From: Epiperipatus broadwayi
Taxonomy: Eukaryota > Onychophora > Udeonychophora > Euonychophora > Peripatidae
DNA: 64,000 nucleotides
Assembly: GCA_028023455.1 (NCBI GenBank)
Contig: JAQFVV010013059.1
Span: forward strand, 1 to 64,000
Direction of reading: 5' to 3'
Every line of letters begins with the position of its first letter. Within the stretch, counting starts at the first letter, position 1. Positions 37,878 through 48,927 of this stretch are shown here, piece by piece. The notes below the pieces were generated by a model. It was not told the DNA's origin, did not search any database, and saw only the letters and a list, made by a program, of their open reading frames with translations. The position numbers and the translations under genes were made by a program.

Positions 37878-38192
37878 TTATTAAAACAGGCAAAACTCTC
37901 TATACAGTAGCGCCACTCAGTGCAAGCGAGAGTAATCAATGGATGCCAGAAGGCTTGTGCATGAAATCCCTATCTAGTGCCTACACATCCAATATCCCCA
38001 GAATAATTTCTAACTTGTGGCTATTGTCAGTGAGGAGCTTTGGATCTAAGAGCACTGTACCTAGATTCTATGGGGATATTGGATGAGTAGGCACTAGATA
38101 GGATTTTATGCACAACCCTACTAACATCCATCGATTACTCTGGTCTGCACTGGGTGACACTACTGTATGTAGAGTTTGGCCTGTTTTAATAC
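37878..38192. mobile_element. Foldback MITE, family M1, long form
   Basis: Ends are ttattaaaacaggc-aaaactct and its imperfect complement at 38170-38192. The arms pair over roughly 130 bases with mismatches (…ctatctagtgcctac… / …gtaggcactagatag…), round a unique centre at about 38005-38060. It shares its ends with 25325-25488. The 73-codon frame at 37865-38086 is chance. Confidence 0.85.
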
Positions 38193-38768
38193 CTATATTC
38201 ATGATTTCCATATTTGCATTTTCATTTATCTGCCGTCCAAAAAGGTATTAAGTAAAAAAAAAAAATCAGATATTAATAAAAAAATATTTTTTTTATATTT
38301 TCTAAATTATAAATTTTAAGATCATACTGTATGGCAACTGAATTTGTAAAAACAATGCAAACAAGTAGCAAAGAAAGATCTTTTATCCCCTCATCATAAA
38401 ATCTTTTTTGCTTTTAAAGCATTCAAACTATATTAAAAATTTAAATAAACAGTAATTTTACTATCTATAGTTTGTTTTTATATATAAAAATACCTTTACA
38501 CACTATATACATTTGTTTTATTAATAATATAAACTTTTAAAATATTACATAATGTATGCTTATTTTATATAGTTATATAATTTTAAAAAATACTAATGAA
38601 AATAATAATTCAAAACTATAAATTACTGTGCAAGAAAATTGGCTTAGACTGAAAACAGGTTTTTCAGTTTGGGCAGGTAGCATCATTGTAAAAAAAGGGT
38701 AAAAAGTGGATACTAGAGGAAAAGTGCAATAAATAGATCTTGTCCAAGTGCACTGTTCCAAAAATTTA
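38193..38768. other. AT-rich DNA without recognised features
   Basis: No feature is recognised apart from poly-A runs. Confidence 0.45.
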
Positions 38769-38905
38769 AAAGCTCCTCACTTGGAAAGCCACAAGTTAGA
38801 AACTCATCTAGGGATATTTGGATAAGACAGGGTTGGGTAAAGATTTATTAAACACTACTATCTTGCTTCTATTAATTAATTGAGCTTACAGTAGATGGCA
38901 GAACT
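38769..38905. repeat. Partial MITE related to M1 centre and 50.4 kb
   Basis: The block agctcctcactt…gccacaagttagaaa is the complement of the M1 centre at 38009-38060. The following gatttattaaacactactatct resembles the arm of the foldback at 50499-50527. It links the two MITE families. Confidence 0.55.
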
Positions 38906-39927
38906 GGAAAAAATAGCTACATTTATGTTTATTGAAATATTGGTTGAAATTATTTCATGTTCAAATGTACTAGTTAAATAACAATATATCAGAAATTAAT
39001 CTTAATTAAAGTTTTAATAAAAAATCTAAAAATGATATATAAATTGTGAATCTAATTAAAACAGGTGAATTTATCTAATTCGGAATTAAAATTTTTATCT
39101 TTCAATAATCTCAGTTGAATTAATTACAGCATTGAACATGAATTTAATAAACAGTTGGATTAACATAGAAAAACTAAACAGGAATTTGTTATTTATTTTC
39201 TATAATTTTTTTTAGACAACTTACTGATTAACAAAATATTACAAAGGCACATATAGAGACTCCAACTAGGAGATATATTCACTAATGATTCTATTAATTC
39301 TTTACTATTTCTATAGATTTGTTAATCTTTACATATGTAGAACATGGTTTATGTTTGTAAATATTTTCATAGTTTAGTGGATATTTAATTCAATTTATGA
39401 ATTAAATGAACACAACAATCATGAGTTGTCTAGAATCTGCCAGGGCTCAAAAAAGTTAAAAAAAAGAAAAAAATTCAGGCTTTTACTATTAGATTTGAAA
39501 AATTTATATAAAAATATTTTTTGCTTTACTTTTTCATTATAGATTTTTGATTAAACGATCAGGAGACTCTTGTTTTGAGATTAGCATTAGGGTGAAAACT
39601 CTATATTGTGTTATTGTTAAGTCAGATTGACTTAACAGCTTTTTATACTATACATTGCATATGAGACAAGAGACAATGTATCAAAAAACAGTAAGCCACA
39701 TCAAAGGGGTAGACTTGAGTGTACAAGTAATATTTCTCATAGTTATACTTAATTGAGTATCCAGAAGTTTGGCATTTAGTTTAGAGCTCAGGTTTTTGGC
39801 AGTTCAATGTGTTAGAACTAAAGAAGATGTCCAAACATTGCTTGCATTAGAACATGTTGTGTTTGGTTAGGCTTACAGGTTCATTTCCAAACCAACAGAC
39901 ACAAGGGAATAACTAACTACTCAGCAA
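38906..39927. other. AT-rich DNA without recognised features
   Basis: Nothing firm is visible. A palindromic gtcagattgactta lies near 39622. Confidence 0.45.
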
Positions 39928-40229
39928 TCAATATGTACAATTTATTAGTCCAAAAAATATACAAACATTAGTTAAACAAATGAATAAATACAGTTGATAC
40001 AATTGAATGCTGTTGAGCCAACTATGGAACTCACTTCTAGCTAAATGATTAGCCTGCCTCATGAACTTTGGTAAGTCTCTTCCAGCTATGTATTTAGCTT
40101 GGCTCAAGTCAACTATAATTAGGACATGGCAGTTTCTAGTCCTTAGGTGGACTTGCCTCACTGCCGACATTGTAATAATAAAAAGAGATACTACCTTTGC
40201 TGATGGCAGAGGGTTTAATGGAGAGCATG

Positions 40230-40410
40230 TTCCATCATTCAGGTTGACAAAAGTAATTACTCTTTGCCTTGTCTCCAAAAGGCTAACTATTTAATGGCAG
40301 ATTCCCTACATTACTGGAAACATGCGGATTTGGTGCATGAACCCTAGTGAAGGATTTAATCTCCTTGGATAGCAACTGGGTGCTAGCCAATCAGGTAAGG
40401 AATCTGAAAT
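40230..40410 (-). repeat. Displaced duplicate of gypsy-B pol segment
   Basis: The block gaaggatttaatctc…ggatagcaactggg and the sequence before it (attcaggttga…gtaattac) match 42385-42500 in the same direction, with a short insertion. It lies beyond the integrase end, out of normal order. So the locus is rearranged or holds a second copy. Confidence 0.75.
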
Positions 40411-40730
40411 ACTCCACTTCTAAAGGCAAGGTCAGATATGAAATCCCTCCCCCTGGCTAAAATTAGCTCTGGAGAACATAGTCATTGAGATGTGCTGGAT
40501 GTCATATTGTCCACTTGGTTGGTTTCTCTGGTTGATTGCTGTTCCTGTCTTCATCTTCTTCACTTGAACTTGTTTCTGGTTGTCTGCTGCTGTCTTGATT
40601 TTGCTGTTCATCTTCCCTGCTTGAGGTACTCATTCCAGGTTGACCACTGCTCTTGTTAGCTTCTGATGTGTGATTGAGTTTTAGCTGGTTGTGATGGTGA
40701 TGATGACCATCTTCTATTTGCCCAATGACA

Positions 40731-40954
40731 GTGTAAAAACCCTTTATTTGAGTCATCACTGCTGGTATCCATTTTGTGGATCAATAGTACATATGACATT
40801 GTACTTGTGTTCCTCTTTGAAGTTTATTTTTTTATTGTCTTAGTGTAAAAACCCTTTATTTGAGTCATCACTGCTGGTATCCATTTTGTGGATCAATAGT
40901 ACATATGACATTGTACTTGTGTTCCTGTTTGAAGTTTATTTTTTTATCGTCTTG
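40731..40954 (-). repeat. 112-bp tandem duplication in gypsy-B
   Basis: The block from gtgtaaaaaccctttatttg at 40731 recurs at 40843 with only two or three differences. It falls in the region after the integrase core. Confidence 0.93.
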
Positions 40955-41040
40955 TTTAAGTTTGGCATCAGGTTTCAGGATCGATAGCATAGTTCTTAAG
41001 GGTCTGTTGAATAACAGTTCTGCAGAAGTCTTCCCTGTTA

Positions 41041-41160
41041 CTGTGCTCGGAGTGGAGTACAGCACTAATGGAGTCCTGGCAATTCTGGTATTCCAACTTC
41101 CTGTGCTCGGAGTGGAGTACAGCACTAACAGAGTCCTGGCAATTCCGGTATTCCCAACTT
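41041..41160 (-). repeat. 60-bp tandem duplication in gypsy-B integrase
   Basis: The block starting ctgtgctcggagtggagtac occurs at 41041 and 41101. Sixty bases add exactly 20 codons, so it repeats the Y-STPST stretch of integrase without shifting the frame. Confidence 0.93.
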
Positions 41161-42503
41161 CCTGTTCCCATTTTTGTTATCAGCTTTTTAGCTTCTTGTA
41201 CCAATCTCTCTGCCTGACCATTACTTTCAGGATGGAATCGAGGGCTGTTCATGAGTTCGATGTTGTTATTAGTACAGAAGGTGTTGAATGCACCAGATGA
41301 AAAAGTTGTGCCATTGTCAGTCTCACTAGTGTTTTTGGAAGACCATGTGTGGAAAATAGCTTTCTCAAAGCTTCTATCATAGCTGTGGAGTGAAGTGATG
41401 GTACCTCCACAACCTCCAGCCACTTGGAGAATGAATCAACCACTATTAGCACTCGTTTTCCTTTCCATGGACCAGCATGATTCAAATAAAGTCTATACCA
41501 GGGCTCTTCAGGTTTGGACCATTGGACTGTTTTGTCTTTTGCTGGCATATTCTGATTTGTCTTGAACTTCCAGCAATCGTGGACTTTAGATTCAATGTCA
41601 GCATTTAATGAGGCCACCACACATATGATCTTGTCGGCATTTTTATTCAGACTATCCCTGCATAGCACCTGGAAACATCCAGCTGGGAGAATTACAACTC
41701 GGGTTTCCCAGATAAGACAGCCATTTTGTTGAGAGATCCAACCTATGCATCTAGTAGGCTGAGTGTAACTCAACTGGTTTTTTATTAACTTAGCCTTGTT
41801 GAACCCATTTTTGTAGCTTTTGGAATCAAGGGTCATTGTTAGTCCAGCCTGCCATTGATTTGCTGTTCAGTGGTAATGTTGGATCTAGATAAATCATGTT
41901 AATTGATGGACTTGATGATGTTGTACTGTCTGCCACTTCTGTAGGCAGTTGGCTTAATGCATCTACATGAGGGATATGCTTTCCCTCAACATATTGAAGA
42001 ATAAATTCATAGCCTTATAGGAAATTGAACCATTGCAGCATTCATGGTGATGCATGCAGTGGGATTTCTTTATCAGATGCAAAAATCCCCACAAGGGGTT
42101 TCTGATCTATTTGGAGTATAAATAATGGTCTACCATATAGGTAGTCTTGGAACTTTTTGATACCATTGATCATAGTCAGGGCCTCTCTATCTATTTGAGC
42201 CTAGTTTTTCCCAGCTCTAGAGAGGCACTGTGATACAGAAGCAATAGGACTGTGTAATCTATCATTATTCCTATGGGACAATACTGCCCCCATTCCTACT
42301 GGTGATGCATCACAAGTCAGCACTAGCACTATTTCCAGGTTGACATGTACTGGTAGTGTGGTATCTGATATTAGATTCAAATCATTCAGTCTGATAGAAG
42401 TAATTGCTGTCTGCCTTGCCTCCTTACTGAAAACATGTGGATTTGGTGTGCAAACCTCAGTGAAGGATTTAATCTCTTTGGATAGCAACTGGGTACTAGC
42501 CAA

Positions 42504-43100
42504 TCATGACAAAACACTAACTTTAGGGAGATATTATTTATAGAAATTATTTTAAATGTAATCTTAGTTAAATGAGAGATTTAAAAAATAATTAAATGTT
42601 ATTCATACATAGCATGGGGTAGGGATTGGGTTTCACTCTATTGTTGCAAAAGTAATATATTCAAATTTCAAAGTGTTTCCTTGTTTTTTTAAAATGAAAA
42701 GATGCACATATTGCATTAGAAATAAGATCCCAATTTAAAAAAAAAATATTTTTTTAAAAAAGTTCTCTTTTGTGAAATCAAAGAAATAGTATCATCCCCT
42801 AGTTGTATTTTTTGCATCCTGTTTCTGAATGATCACTAATGATTATATTATATAGATAAAATAACTACATCTTAAGGTTAATAATTTTGTGTCTGCTATG
42901 ACTGTCATTTAGTATCATTTGACTTTTTTTATTGAACAATATTTTGTCAAATAAATTAATGGTTTTCCTGCATTTAAAGATTTAGAAACTTTTAGAAAAA
43001 GGCCGTTTTTCCAAATGGAATCATAAAATGAAGTTAAATTAGTACCTAGATATAATAAACACCTCCATACTTCCCTGTTCTTTTTAAATTCATTTAAATA
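42504..43100. other. AT-rich DNA without recognised features
   Basis: No motif is recognised. A 71-codon minus frame at 42915-43130 lies just downstream of the hammerhead at 43115-43162. Its product is unknown to me. Confidence 0.4.
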
Positions 43101-43114
43101 AAGATATAATAAAA

Positions 43115-43162
43115 GACAAATGACCCCCAAGATGCATTTTGTGCTGAACCAGCACTCATCAG
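43115..43162 (-). ncRNA. Hammerhead ribozyme, family B, broken
   Basis: On the minus strand CUGAUGA is followed by the 6-bp hairpin GUGCUG-GUU-CAGCAC. AAAA follows where GAAA is needed. Then come helix III AUGCAU, a C at the cleavage position, and UUGGGGGUC. The G12-to-A change should kill catalysis. The 5' partner of helix I (expected near GACCCCCAA) is absent, so the copy is also truncated there. Confidence 0.7.
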
Positions 43163-43739
43163 TTCTCTTTAATGTAAGTTATTAAAGAATAAAATTATCC
43201 ATAGCATCTTCCTTTTGATCTAAACCTAGCCTATTTTATAGTAAATGAATTTCAACTATTGGCAAAATTATTAATATAATTCATGATAAGATATTAATTT
43301 ATAGATGTTAATAAACTTGTGTTTTTATTTAATTTTATTTTTAATTGAGTGTGTATGTTTATATGCAATATTTATATATTCTATAAGAATTTATTGGTAC
43401 CAATTTTGTTTGTGCTCATGGTCATTTTGAAATCTAAAGACGAGCTAAAACCATTGCTGACACATCCAACTGAAAAATGACATCGAATAATCCACACGTG
43501 GTCATGATATGACTATTTGTTTTTTAATCATAATTAACAGCAATAATAAAAAAATTAAAGCACAAATTTCATACAACTATACTTGATCAAACCACGACTT
43601 AAATATACAAAATATAAATAATGGGAGTAATGAATAACCACATGTTGAAATAACATAAATATTGAATAATAGTAGAAACAACTTCCAAAACATATTTAAA
43701 CAATTAATAATAAATTGCATTTTATTTTAACATTAGTTA
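43163..43739. other. AT-rich DNA, half-copy of an M4 arm
   Basis: Near 43446-43500 the stretch aaaccattgctgacacatcca resembles the complement of the inner arm of the foldback at 44608-44759. Confidence 0.45.
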
Positions 43740-44164
43740 AAAGAATAATTGTCTAAAGTAAAGAATATTAATTTTACAATTAATAAAAAATTAATAAATC
43801 ATACTTTTTCTTACCGAAAGCGAGTAATGTTGTGTGCTTAATTTCTCACATGCCGAATTAATAAAAAAATAATAAATCATATTTTTTTTTTACCAAAAGC
43901 GAGTAATATTGTGTGCTTAATTTCTCACATGCCATTATTAACTGGCAGATGTATAACCTTTTCACTGATGGTAGGTAGAATTATCATCTTTGAGAAATTT
44001 AATGAATAAATCTCTCTCATTTAGATTCTTTCTATCCATCCATCAGGTAATAATGACAAGTGAGAAATTAAGTGCACAACCTTGCTAGCTTAGGCAAAAA
44101 AATCTGTTCTATTATTATTTTTAATTGTAAAATTAATATTCTTTACTTTAGACAATTATTCTTT
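43740..44164. mobile_element. Foldback MITE, family M3, with internal duplication
   Basis: Outer arms AAAGAATAATTGTCTAAAG… (43740-43785) and complement (44121-44164) match over about 44 bases. Inside, a block ending cttaatttctcacatgcc occurs twice (about 43780-43855 and 43856-43934), and its complement occurs once at 44055-44096. No protein is encoded. Beyond the right end, gtaatattaagatatta is repeated in tandem. Confidence 0.85.
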
Positions 44165-44607
44165 CGAGTAATATTAAGATATTACGAAAGTAATATTAAG
44201 ATATTATTAATATACTATGGCAAATTGTTTCTAAGTTTATTCAACATTTATCTTATTTCAACATGAGCTTTGATCAATTTTATGTTTATTGAACATGTGG
44301 TTTTTTAAATTAATATATGTGTTCATTTTATTTCCTTTAATTTTTCTGTTTAAGTACTTTAAAATCATATTTTAGAAATTATAAGCAAGTAAAAATAGTG
44401 TGCTTTATTTCATATGGGCATATAGCATAACTCATATTTTAGAAGTTATAATATTTTAGTATTTGGAAATTGTAAGCCTGGTTTGATCAGATTTCTGCAT
44501 TCTTCCCCCTTCCTGCATATTCTGGCATTTTGTGCTGGCCAAACTATCCTTCCCCCTCTCTGCATACTCCAGTGTGTTGCATCATCATTATTTAATAACA
44601 TTCATAT

Positions 44608-44759
44608 TTTAGTATTTATAGTGCACTCACCACCATTTTGAGTTCTAAGGACCACCCAAAAACCACAATTGATTATTCAATATCATTTATCATTTGGAAG
44701 TGTCAGCAGTGGTTTTGGGTAATCCTTAGAACTCAAAATGGTGGTGAGCACATACTAAA
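44608..44759. mobile_element. Foldback MITE, family M4
   Basis: Arms with gtgcactcaccaccattttg (44621 on) and complement (ending 44752) pair over about 45 bases. The outermost bases are TTTAGTAT/ATACTAAA. The centre has no coding content. Confidence 0.85.
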
Positions 44760-45179
44760 TCAGTACCAATTTATTTTATCTATTTTCCACATTAATTGTA
44801 AATGTTTATGCATTTAACAGCAAAACACATTTTTTTTCATGAAACAAATATTTATTTTATTCAGTTGAGCACTTTCAATACTAAAATAAATCATAATTAT
44901 AGTATTATATGATTAAAGTTTGTTCAGCTCTCATTTTAAAGTTGTTTTGTGTATTATAAATTGAATGAGTATAAAATTGAATTTTACAAGTTAATTTACA
45001 TTCTAATAATTGTACAGAATGTTATAGATGACAGTTTTTAGAAAGAGAGGTGCTAGTTTCTTTTTTATTTATGGCATGCATATCTTTAGTTATAACCAAG
45101 TCTCCTTCACCTTTCTCTTTCTATCAGCTCTCTCAGAACAAATGATATTAACCTTAAAGAGATCACCATTGTGGCCTGA
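44760..45179. other. AT-rich spacer
   Basis: Nothing recognised. Confidence 0.45.
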
Positions 45180-45458
45180 CTATAGCTTGTGATATAAAAA
45201 TATAGATGAGTGTTCACTGCATTTCTTAGCCTGGTTGTAGAGGTAATTATACTGGGCCAGTCTTGTGGATAGGTTAGCTTTTATTTCTCCATAGTAAGCC
45301 TTTAAGCAATTTAACTCTTTACACACAATTTTGTATATTACTTCATGTGCAGCCTTTATTTTTTGAGTTAACAATTGAGTTAAAGATGAAGGTGACTGTA
45401 AACTGATGTTGCACTTATCGGTACATATTTTTCTTAATTTTTGCACAACTTTAGACAC
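45180..45458 (-). pseudogene. Penelope-like GIY-YIG endonuclease remnant
   Basis: The 92-codon minus frame reads SLTQLLTQKIKAAHEVIYKIVCKE, then AYYGEIKANLSTRLAQY. It aligns by eye with the PLE pattern LRSLLVxPKDK…VYKIxCxxC…YIGETxRxLSTRLxEH. VIY and YYGE are the two halves of the GIY-YIG motif, and the Arg of STRL is kept. In PLEs this domain follows the RT and cuts target DNA. The upstream RT is missing, and a stop lies before the frame. Confidence 0.72.
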
Positions 45459-45832
45459 TTAAGGGAAACTAGTCTATTTTTTTGTCTTCATATTGGAGAT
45501 TTATAGTGTGCATATGTGTTAAACAATATATGTTACATGGTTTTCTACCATCTTGAATTTGAGTATCTGCCACAAGACTTGGAAACATATGCTATGAATA
45601 TTGAAGAACTATTCTATACATAAAAGTACTATAATCAAAACAAATCTGAAATTTTGTAAGATGTAAGGACTCATCTTGTGACTGAATAAAGAATTAAGTT
45701 TTATGAAGACATATATAATTGTGCAAACTCCAATTGTTTGTTATCAGATATGTTACAATGTAGATTCAAGATCTGCACTTGAATTAATTACAATGATAGT
45801 GAACAAGCAGTTCATATTCAGGAAATACTATG

Positions 45833-45840
<8 letters not shown>

Positions 45841-45885
<45 letters not shown>
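45841..45885. repeat. AT dinucleotide microsatellite
   Basis: An uninterrupted TA run, preceded by a GTGTGTGTA stretch. Confidence 0.97.
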
Positions 45886-45887
<2 letters not shown>

Positions 45888-45921
45888 GTGGTGATTGGTT
45901 GGAATCTAATTATATATATAT

Positions 45922-46562
45922 AGTAATTATAAATGAAATAATAAATTTAACGGGTTTACAAACTATTACAAACAATCCTTAAATCTGCAGAAGTACTTTC
46001 AGTTAATTTCTTAAACCTGCCCCAACTGCCATTAAATAAATAAAAAGTGGAAGCAAACATCATCAATTCAAATCCCATGAATCTCATATTAAATAATGTT
46101 AGCAGATTGTCAATTTATTAAATGCATTTTATTCCTGTTTATAAAAATTGCCTCTTTAATTTTTCTTTTACTATGGTTTCTCTCTTCATAAAGAATTTTC
46201 ACATTTTCAAATCAAATTTAAATTTACATTTACATGATTTTTCATGATCAAAGAAAACTGAAGGAGACATTAAATCACTATTATTTTTACTTTTTACACA
46301 CTTATATAACAATTCATGCTCCCTCAATCTTTTCTCAATACTGCACCTAGATTCACCTATATATGATAGCATACAATCACAAAAAATTTGATATATGACA
46401 TTACTTTTCTGTTTGACAGGTATGACATCCTTAGAATTATTGACTAATTTATTAATATTGTTTGGAACAGGTTTAAGAAATTAACCAAAAGTATTTCTGT
46501 GGATTTAAGGCTTGTTTGTAATAGTTTGTAAACCGTTAAATTTATTATTTCAATTATAATTA
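45922..46562. mobile_element. Head-opposed Penelope-like fragments
   Basis: Bases 45922-46025 match the reverse complement of about 46455-46562, sharing ataataaatttaacggg and acaaactattacaaacaa. The right, minus-strand copy runs on into a GIY-YIG domain. The left, plus-strand copy stops after about 100 bases. PLEs often integrate as partial, inverted or tandem copies. The ribozyme array begins about 45 bases to the right. Confidence 0.75.
46207..46483 (-). pseudogene. Penelope-like GIY-YIG endonuclease C-terminus
   Basis: The minus frame reads SNVIYQIFC, then LSYIGESRCSIEKRLREHE, and ends in a Cys- and Lys-rich tail at a stop near 46207. VIY…YIGE…R…EH are the conserved GIY-YIG positions. It has no Met near its start, since it is the tail of a longer protein whose RT part is lost. 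It differs clearly from the remnant at 45180-45458, so two PLE families or old lineages are present. Confidence 0.78.
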
Positions 46563-46740
46563 CAATTTTGTTTTTAATTAATGGATTTTATTTATTTTAT
46601 ATATATATGAAAAACAAAAAACATGTTAAACTTGCTAATGCTTGTATTTATGATCAATAGATGGCGTTTTACCAAAAACACCATTAAAGCGTATGTTTGT
46701 TTACATAAACGTCAGAGTAAGCATTCACTATCTCTTTCAT

Positions 46741-46810
46741 TAGTTCCACCTTCAGATCATGATTTCAAGCTGATTTGCTATCATCAGTGAAGAATAGGAA
46801 TAAGAAACTA
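46741..46810 (-). ncRNA. Hammerhead ribozyme, satellite unit 1
   Basis: On the minus strand the core CUGAUGA and GAAA are intact, with helix II AGC-AAAUCA-GCU. Helix I pairs UCUUCA with UGAAGG (one G-U pair). An outer pairing GUUUC/GGAAC lies beyond a bulge. Helix III is AU-CAUG-AU and the cleaved base is C in AUC. Confidence 0.8.
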
Positions 46811-47141
46811 GATCTAAACACTAACTCCAAGCGTTTAAGAAACAATTTCTATTCAGCTTGCAAGCATGAATCTTTTAGACATGTAATGTCTTCAAACTCA
46901 GCATAGCAAGCCAGATAGCTATATGGGACTGATATCAGTTCAGTTTCATCACATAGTAGAAGCCTCTGCAATATATATCATTGCAAGAAAACTTCAAAGG
47001 TACATTTATGAAAAACAAAAAACAAGTTAAACTTGCTAACACTTGTATTTATGATCAATAGATGGCATTTTACCAAAAACACCGTCAAATTGTATGTTTG
47101 TTTACATAAATGTCAGAGTAAGCATTCACTATTTCTTTCGT

Positions 47142-47211
47142 TAGTTCCACTTTCAGATCATGATTTCAAGCTGATTTGCTATCATCAGTGAAGGATGGGA
47201 ATAAGAAACTA
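47142..47211 (-). ncRNA. Hammerhead ribozyme, satellite unit 2
   Basis: Same fold as unit 1 with an intact core. Helix I reads CCUUCA against UGAAAG, so one inner pair is lost. Confidence 0.75.
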
Positions 47212-47684
47212 GATCTAAACACTAACTCCGAGCGTTTATGAAACAATTTCTATTCAGCTTGCAAGCGTGAATCTTTTAGACACATAATGTCTTCAAACTC
47301 AGCATAACAAACCAGATAGCTATATGGGACTGATATCAGTTCAGTTTCACCACATAATAGAAGCCTCTGCAATATATATCATTGCAAGAAAACTTCAAAG
47401 GTACATTTATGAAGAACAAAAAAACAAGTTAAACTTGCTAATGCTTGTATTTATGATCAATAGATGGCGTTTTACCAAAAACACCATCAAAGCATATGTT
47501 TGTTTTTCTTGCAATGATATATATTGCAGAGGCTTCTACTATGTGGTGAAACTGAACTGATATCAGTCCCATATAGCTATCTGGCTTGCTATGCTGAGTT
47601 TGAAGACATTACGTGTCTAAAAGATTCATGCTTGCAAGCTGAATAGAAATTGTTTCATAAACGCTTGGAGTTAGTGTTTAGATC

Positions 47685-47754
47685 TAGTTTCTTATTCCTA
47701 TCCTTCACTGATGATAGCAAATCAGCTTGAAATCATGATCTGAAGGTGGAACTA
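47685..47754 (+). ncRNA. Hammerhead ribozyme, satellite unit 4 (best copy)
   Basis: CCUUCA (47702-47707) pairs with UGAAGG (47741-47746). The core is CUGAUGA at 47708-47714. Helix II is AGC-AAAUCA-GCU with a U-U at its base. GAAA is at 47729-47732, helix III is AU-CAUG-AU, and cleavage is expected after C47740. A second pairing, UAGUUUC with GGAACUA, closes helix I beyond a ten-base bulge on one side. The U-U at 10.1/11.1, normally G-C, is the one weak point, and all units share it. Confidence 0.82.
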
Positions 47755-48086
47755 ATGAAAGAGATAGTGAATGCTTACTCTGATGTTTATGTAAACAAAC
47801 ATACAGTTTGATGGTGTTTTTGGTAAAACGCCATCTATTGATCATAAATACAAGCATTAGCAAGTTTAACTTGTTTTTTTGTTTTTCATAAATGTACCTT
47901 TGAAGTTTTCTTGCAGTGATATATATTGCAGAGGCTTCTACTATGTGGTGAAACTGAACTTATATCAGTCCCATATAACTATCTGGCTTGCTATTCTGAG
48001 TTTGAAGACATTACGTGTCTAAAAGATTCACGCTTGCAAGCTGAATAGAAATTGTTTCATAAATGCTCGGAGTTAGTGTTTAGATC

Positions 48087-48140
48087 TAGTTTCTTATTCC
48101 TATCCTTCATTGATGATAGCAAATCAGCTTGAAATCATTG
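48087..48140 (+). ncRNA. Broken hammerhead, satellite unit 5
   Basis: The core reads UUGAUGA (C3 changed). After GAAAUCAU a deletion removes the cleavage site and the 3' side of helix I. Confidence 0.75.
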
Positions 48141-48455
48141 TGAATGCTTACTCTGATGTTTATGTAAACAAACATATGCTTTGACGGTGTTTTTGGTAGA
48201 ACGCCATCTATTGATCATAAATATAAGCGTTAGCAAGTTTAACTTTTTTGTTTTTCATAAATGTACCTTTGAATTTTTCTTGCAATGATATATATTGCAG
48301 AGGCTTCTACTATGTGGTGAAACTGAACTGATATCAGTCCCATATAGCTATCTGGCTTGCTATGCTGAGTTTGAAGACATTACGTGTCTAAAAGATTCAC
48401 GCTTGCAAGCTGAATAGAAATTGTTTCATAAACACTCGGAGTTAGTGTTTAGATC

Positions 48456-48525
48456 TAGTTTCTTATTCCTATCCTTCATTGATGATAGCAAATCAGCTTG
48501 AAATCATGATCTGAAGGTGGAACTA
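48456..48525 (+). ncRNA. Hammerhead with C3-to-U change, satellite unit 6
   Basis: The fold is complete (CCUUCA/UGAAGG, helix II, GAAA, AUC), but the core reads UUGAUGA. C3 is a conserved active-site base, so cleavage should be lost or very slow. Confidence 0.75.
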
Positions 48526-48857
48526 ACGAAAGATATTGTGAATGCTTACTCTGATGTTTATGTAAACAAACATACGCTTTGACGGTGTTTTTGGTAAAAC
48601 GCCATCTATTGATGATAAATACAAGCGTTAGCAAGTTTAACTTGTTTTTTCGTTTTTCATAAATGTACCTTTGAAGTTTTCTTGCAATGATATATATTGC
48701 GGAGGCTTCTACTACGTGATGAAACTGAACTGATATCAGTTCCATATAGCTATCTGGCTTGCTATGCTGAGCTTGAAGACCTTATGTGTCTAAAAGATTC
48801 ACGCTTTCAAGCTGCATAGAAATTGTTTCATAAATGCTTGGAGTTAGTGTTTAGATC

Positions 48858-48927
48858 TAGTTTCTTATTCCTATCCTTCACTGATGATAGCAAATCAGCT
48901 TGAAATCATGATCTGAAGGTGGAACTA
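48858..48927 (+). ncRNA. Hammerhead ribozyme, satellite unit 7
   Basis: Identical to unit 4 in core, helix I, helix II and helix III. The unit itself is cut short at its right end by the edge of the array. Confidence 0.82.

Larger units (their letters stand above)
40500..42503 (-). mobile_element. Gypsy-B: second Ty3/gypsy fragment
   Basis: Only the 3' half of pol remains on the minus strand. RNase H is at 42201-42503 (LTCDASPVGMGAVLSH, then PIASVSQCLSRAGKNY). Integrase has GPWKGKRVLIVVDSFSKW near 41460, NSPRFHPESNGQAERLV near 41230 and GKTSAELLFNRPLRT near 41020. An acidic Ser/Gln-rich tail ends near 40500. This is a different gypsy lineage from gypsy-A, close to the kind with a long SerGln tail after integrase. 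Frameshifts break it and no LTR was identified. Confidence 0.88.
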
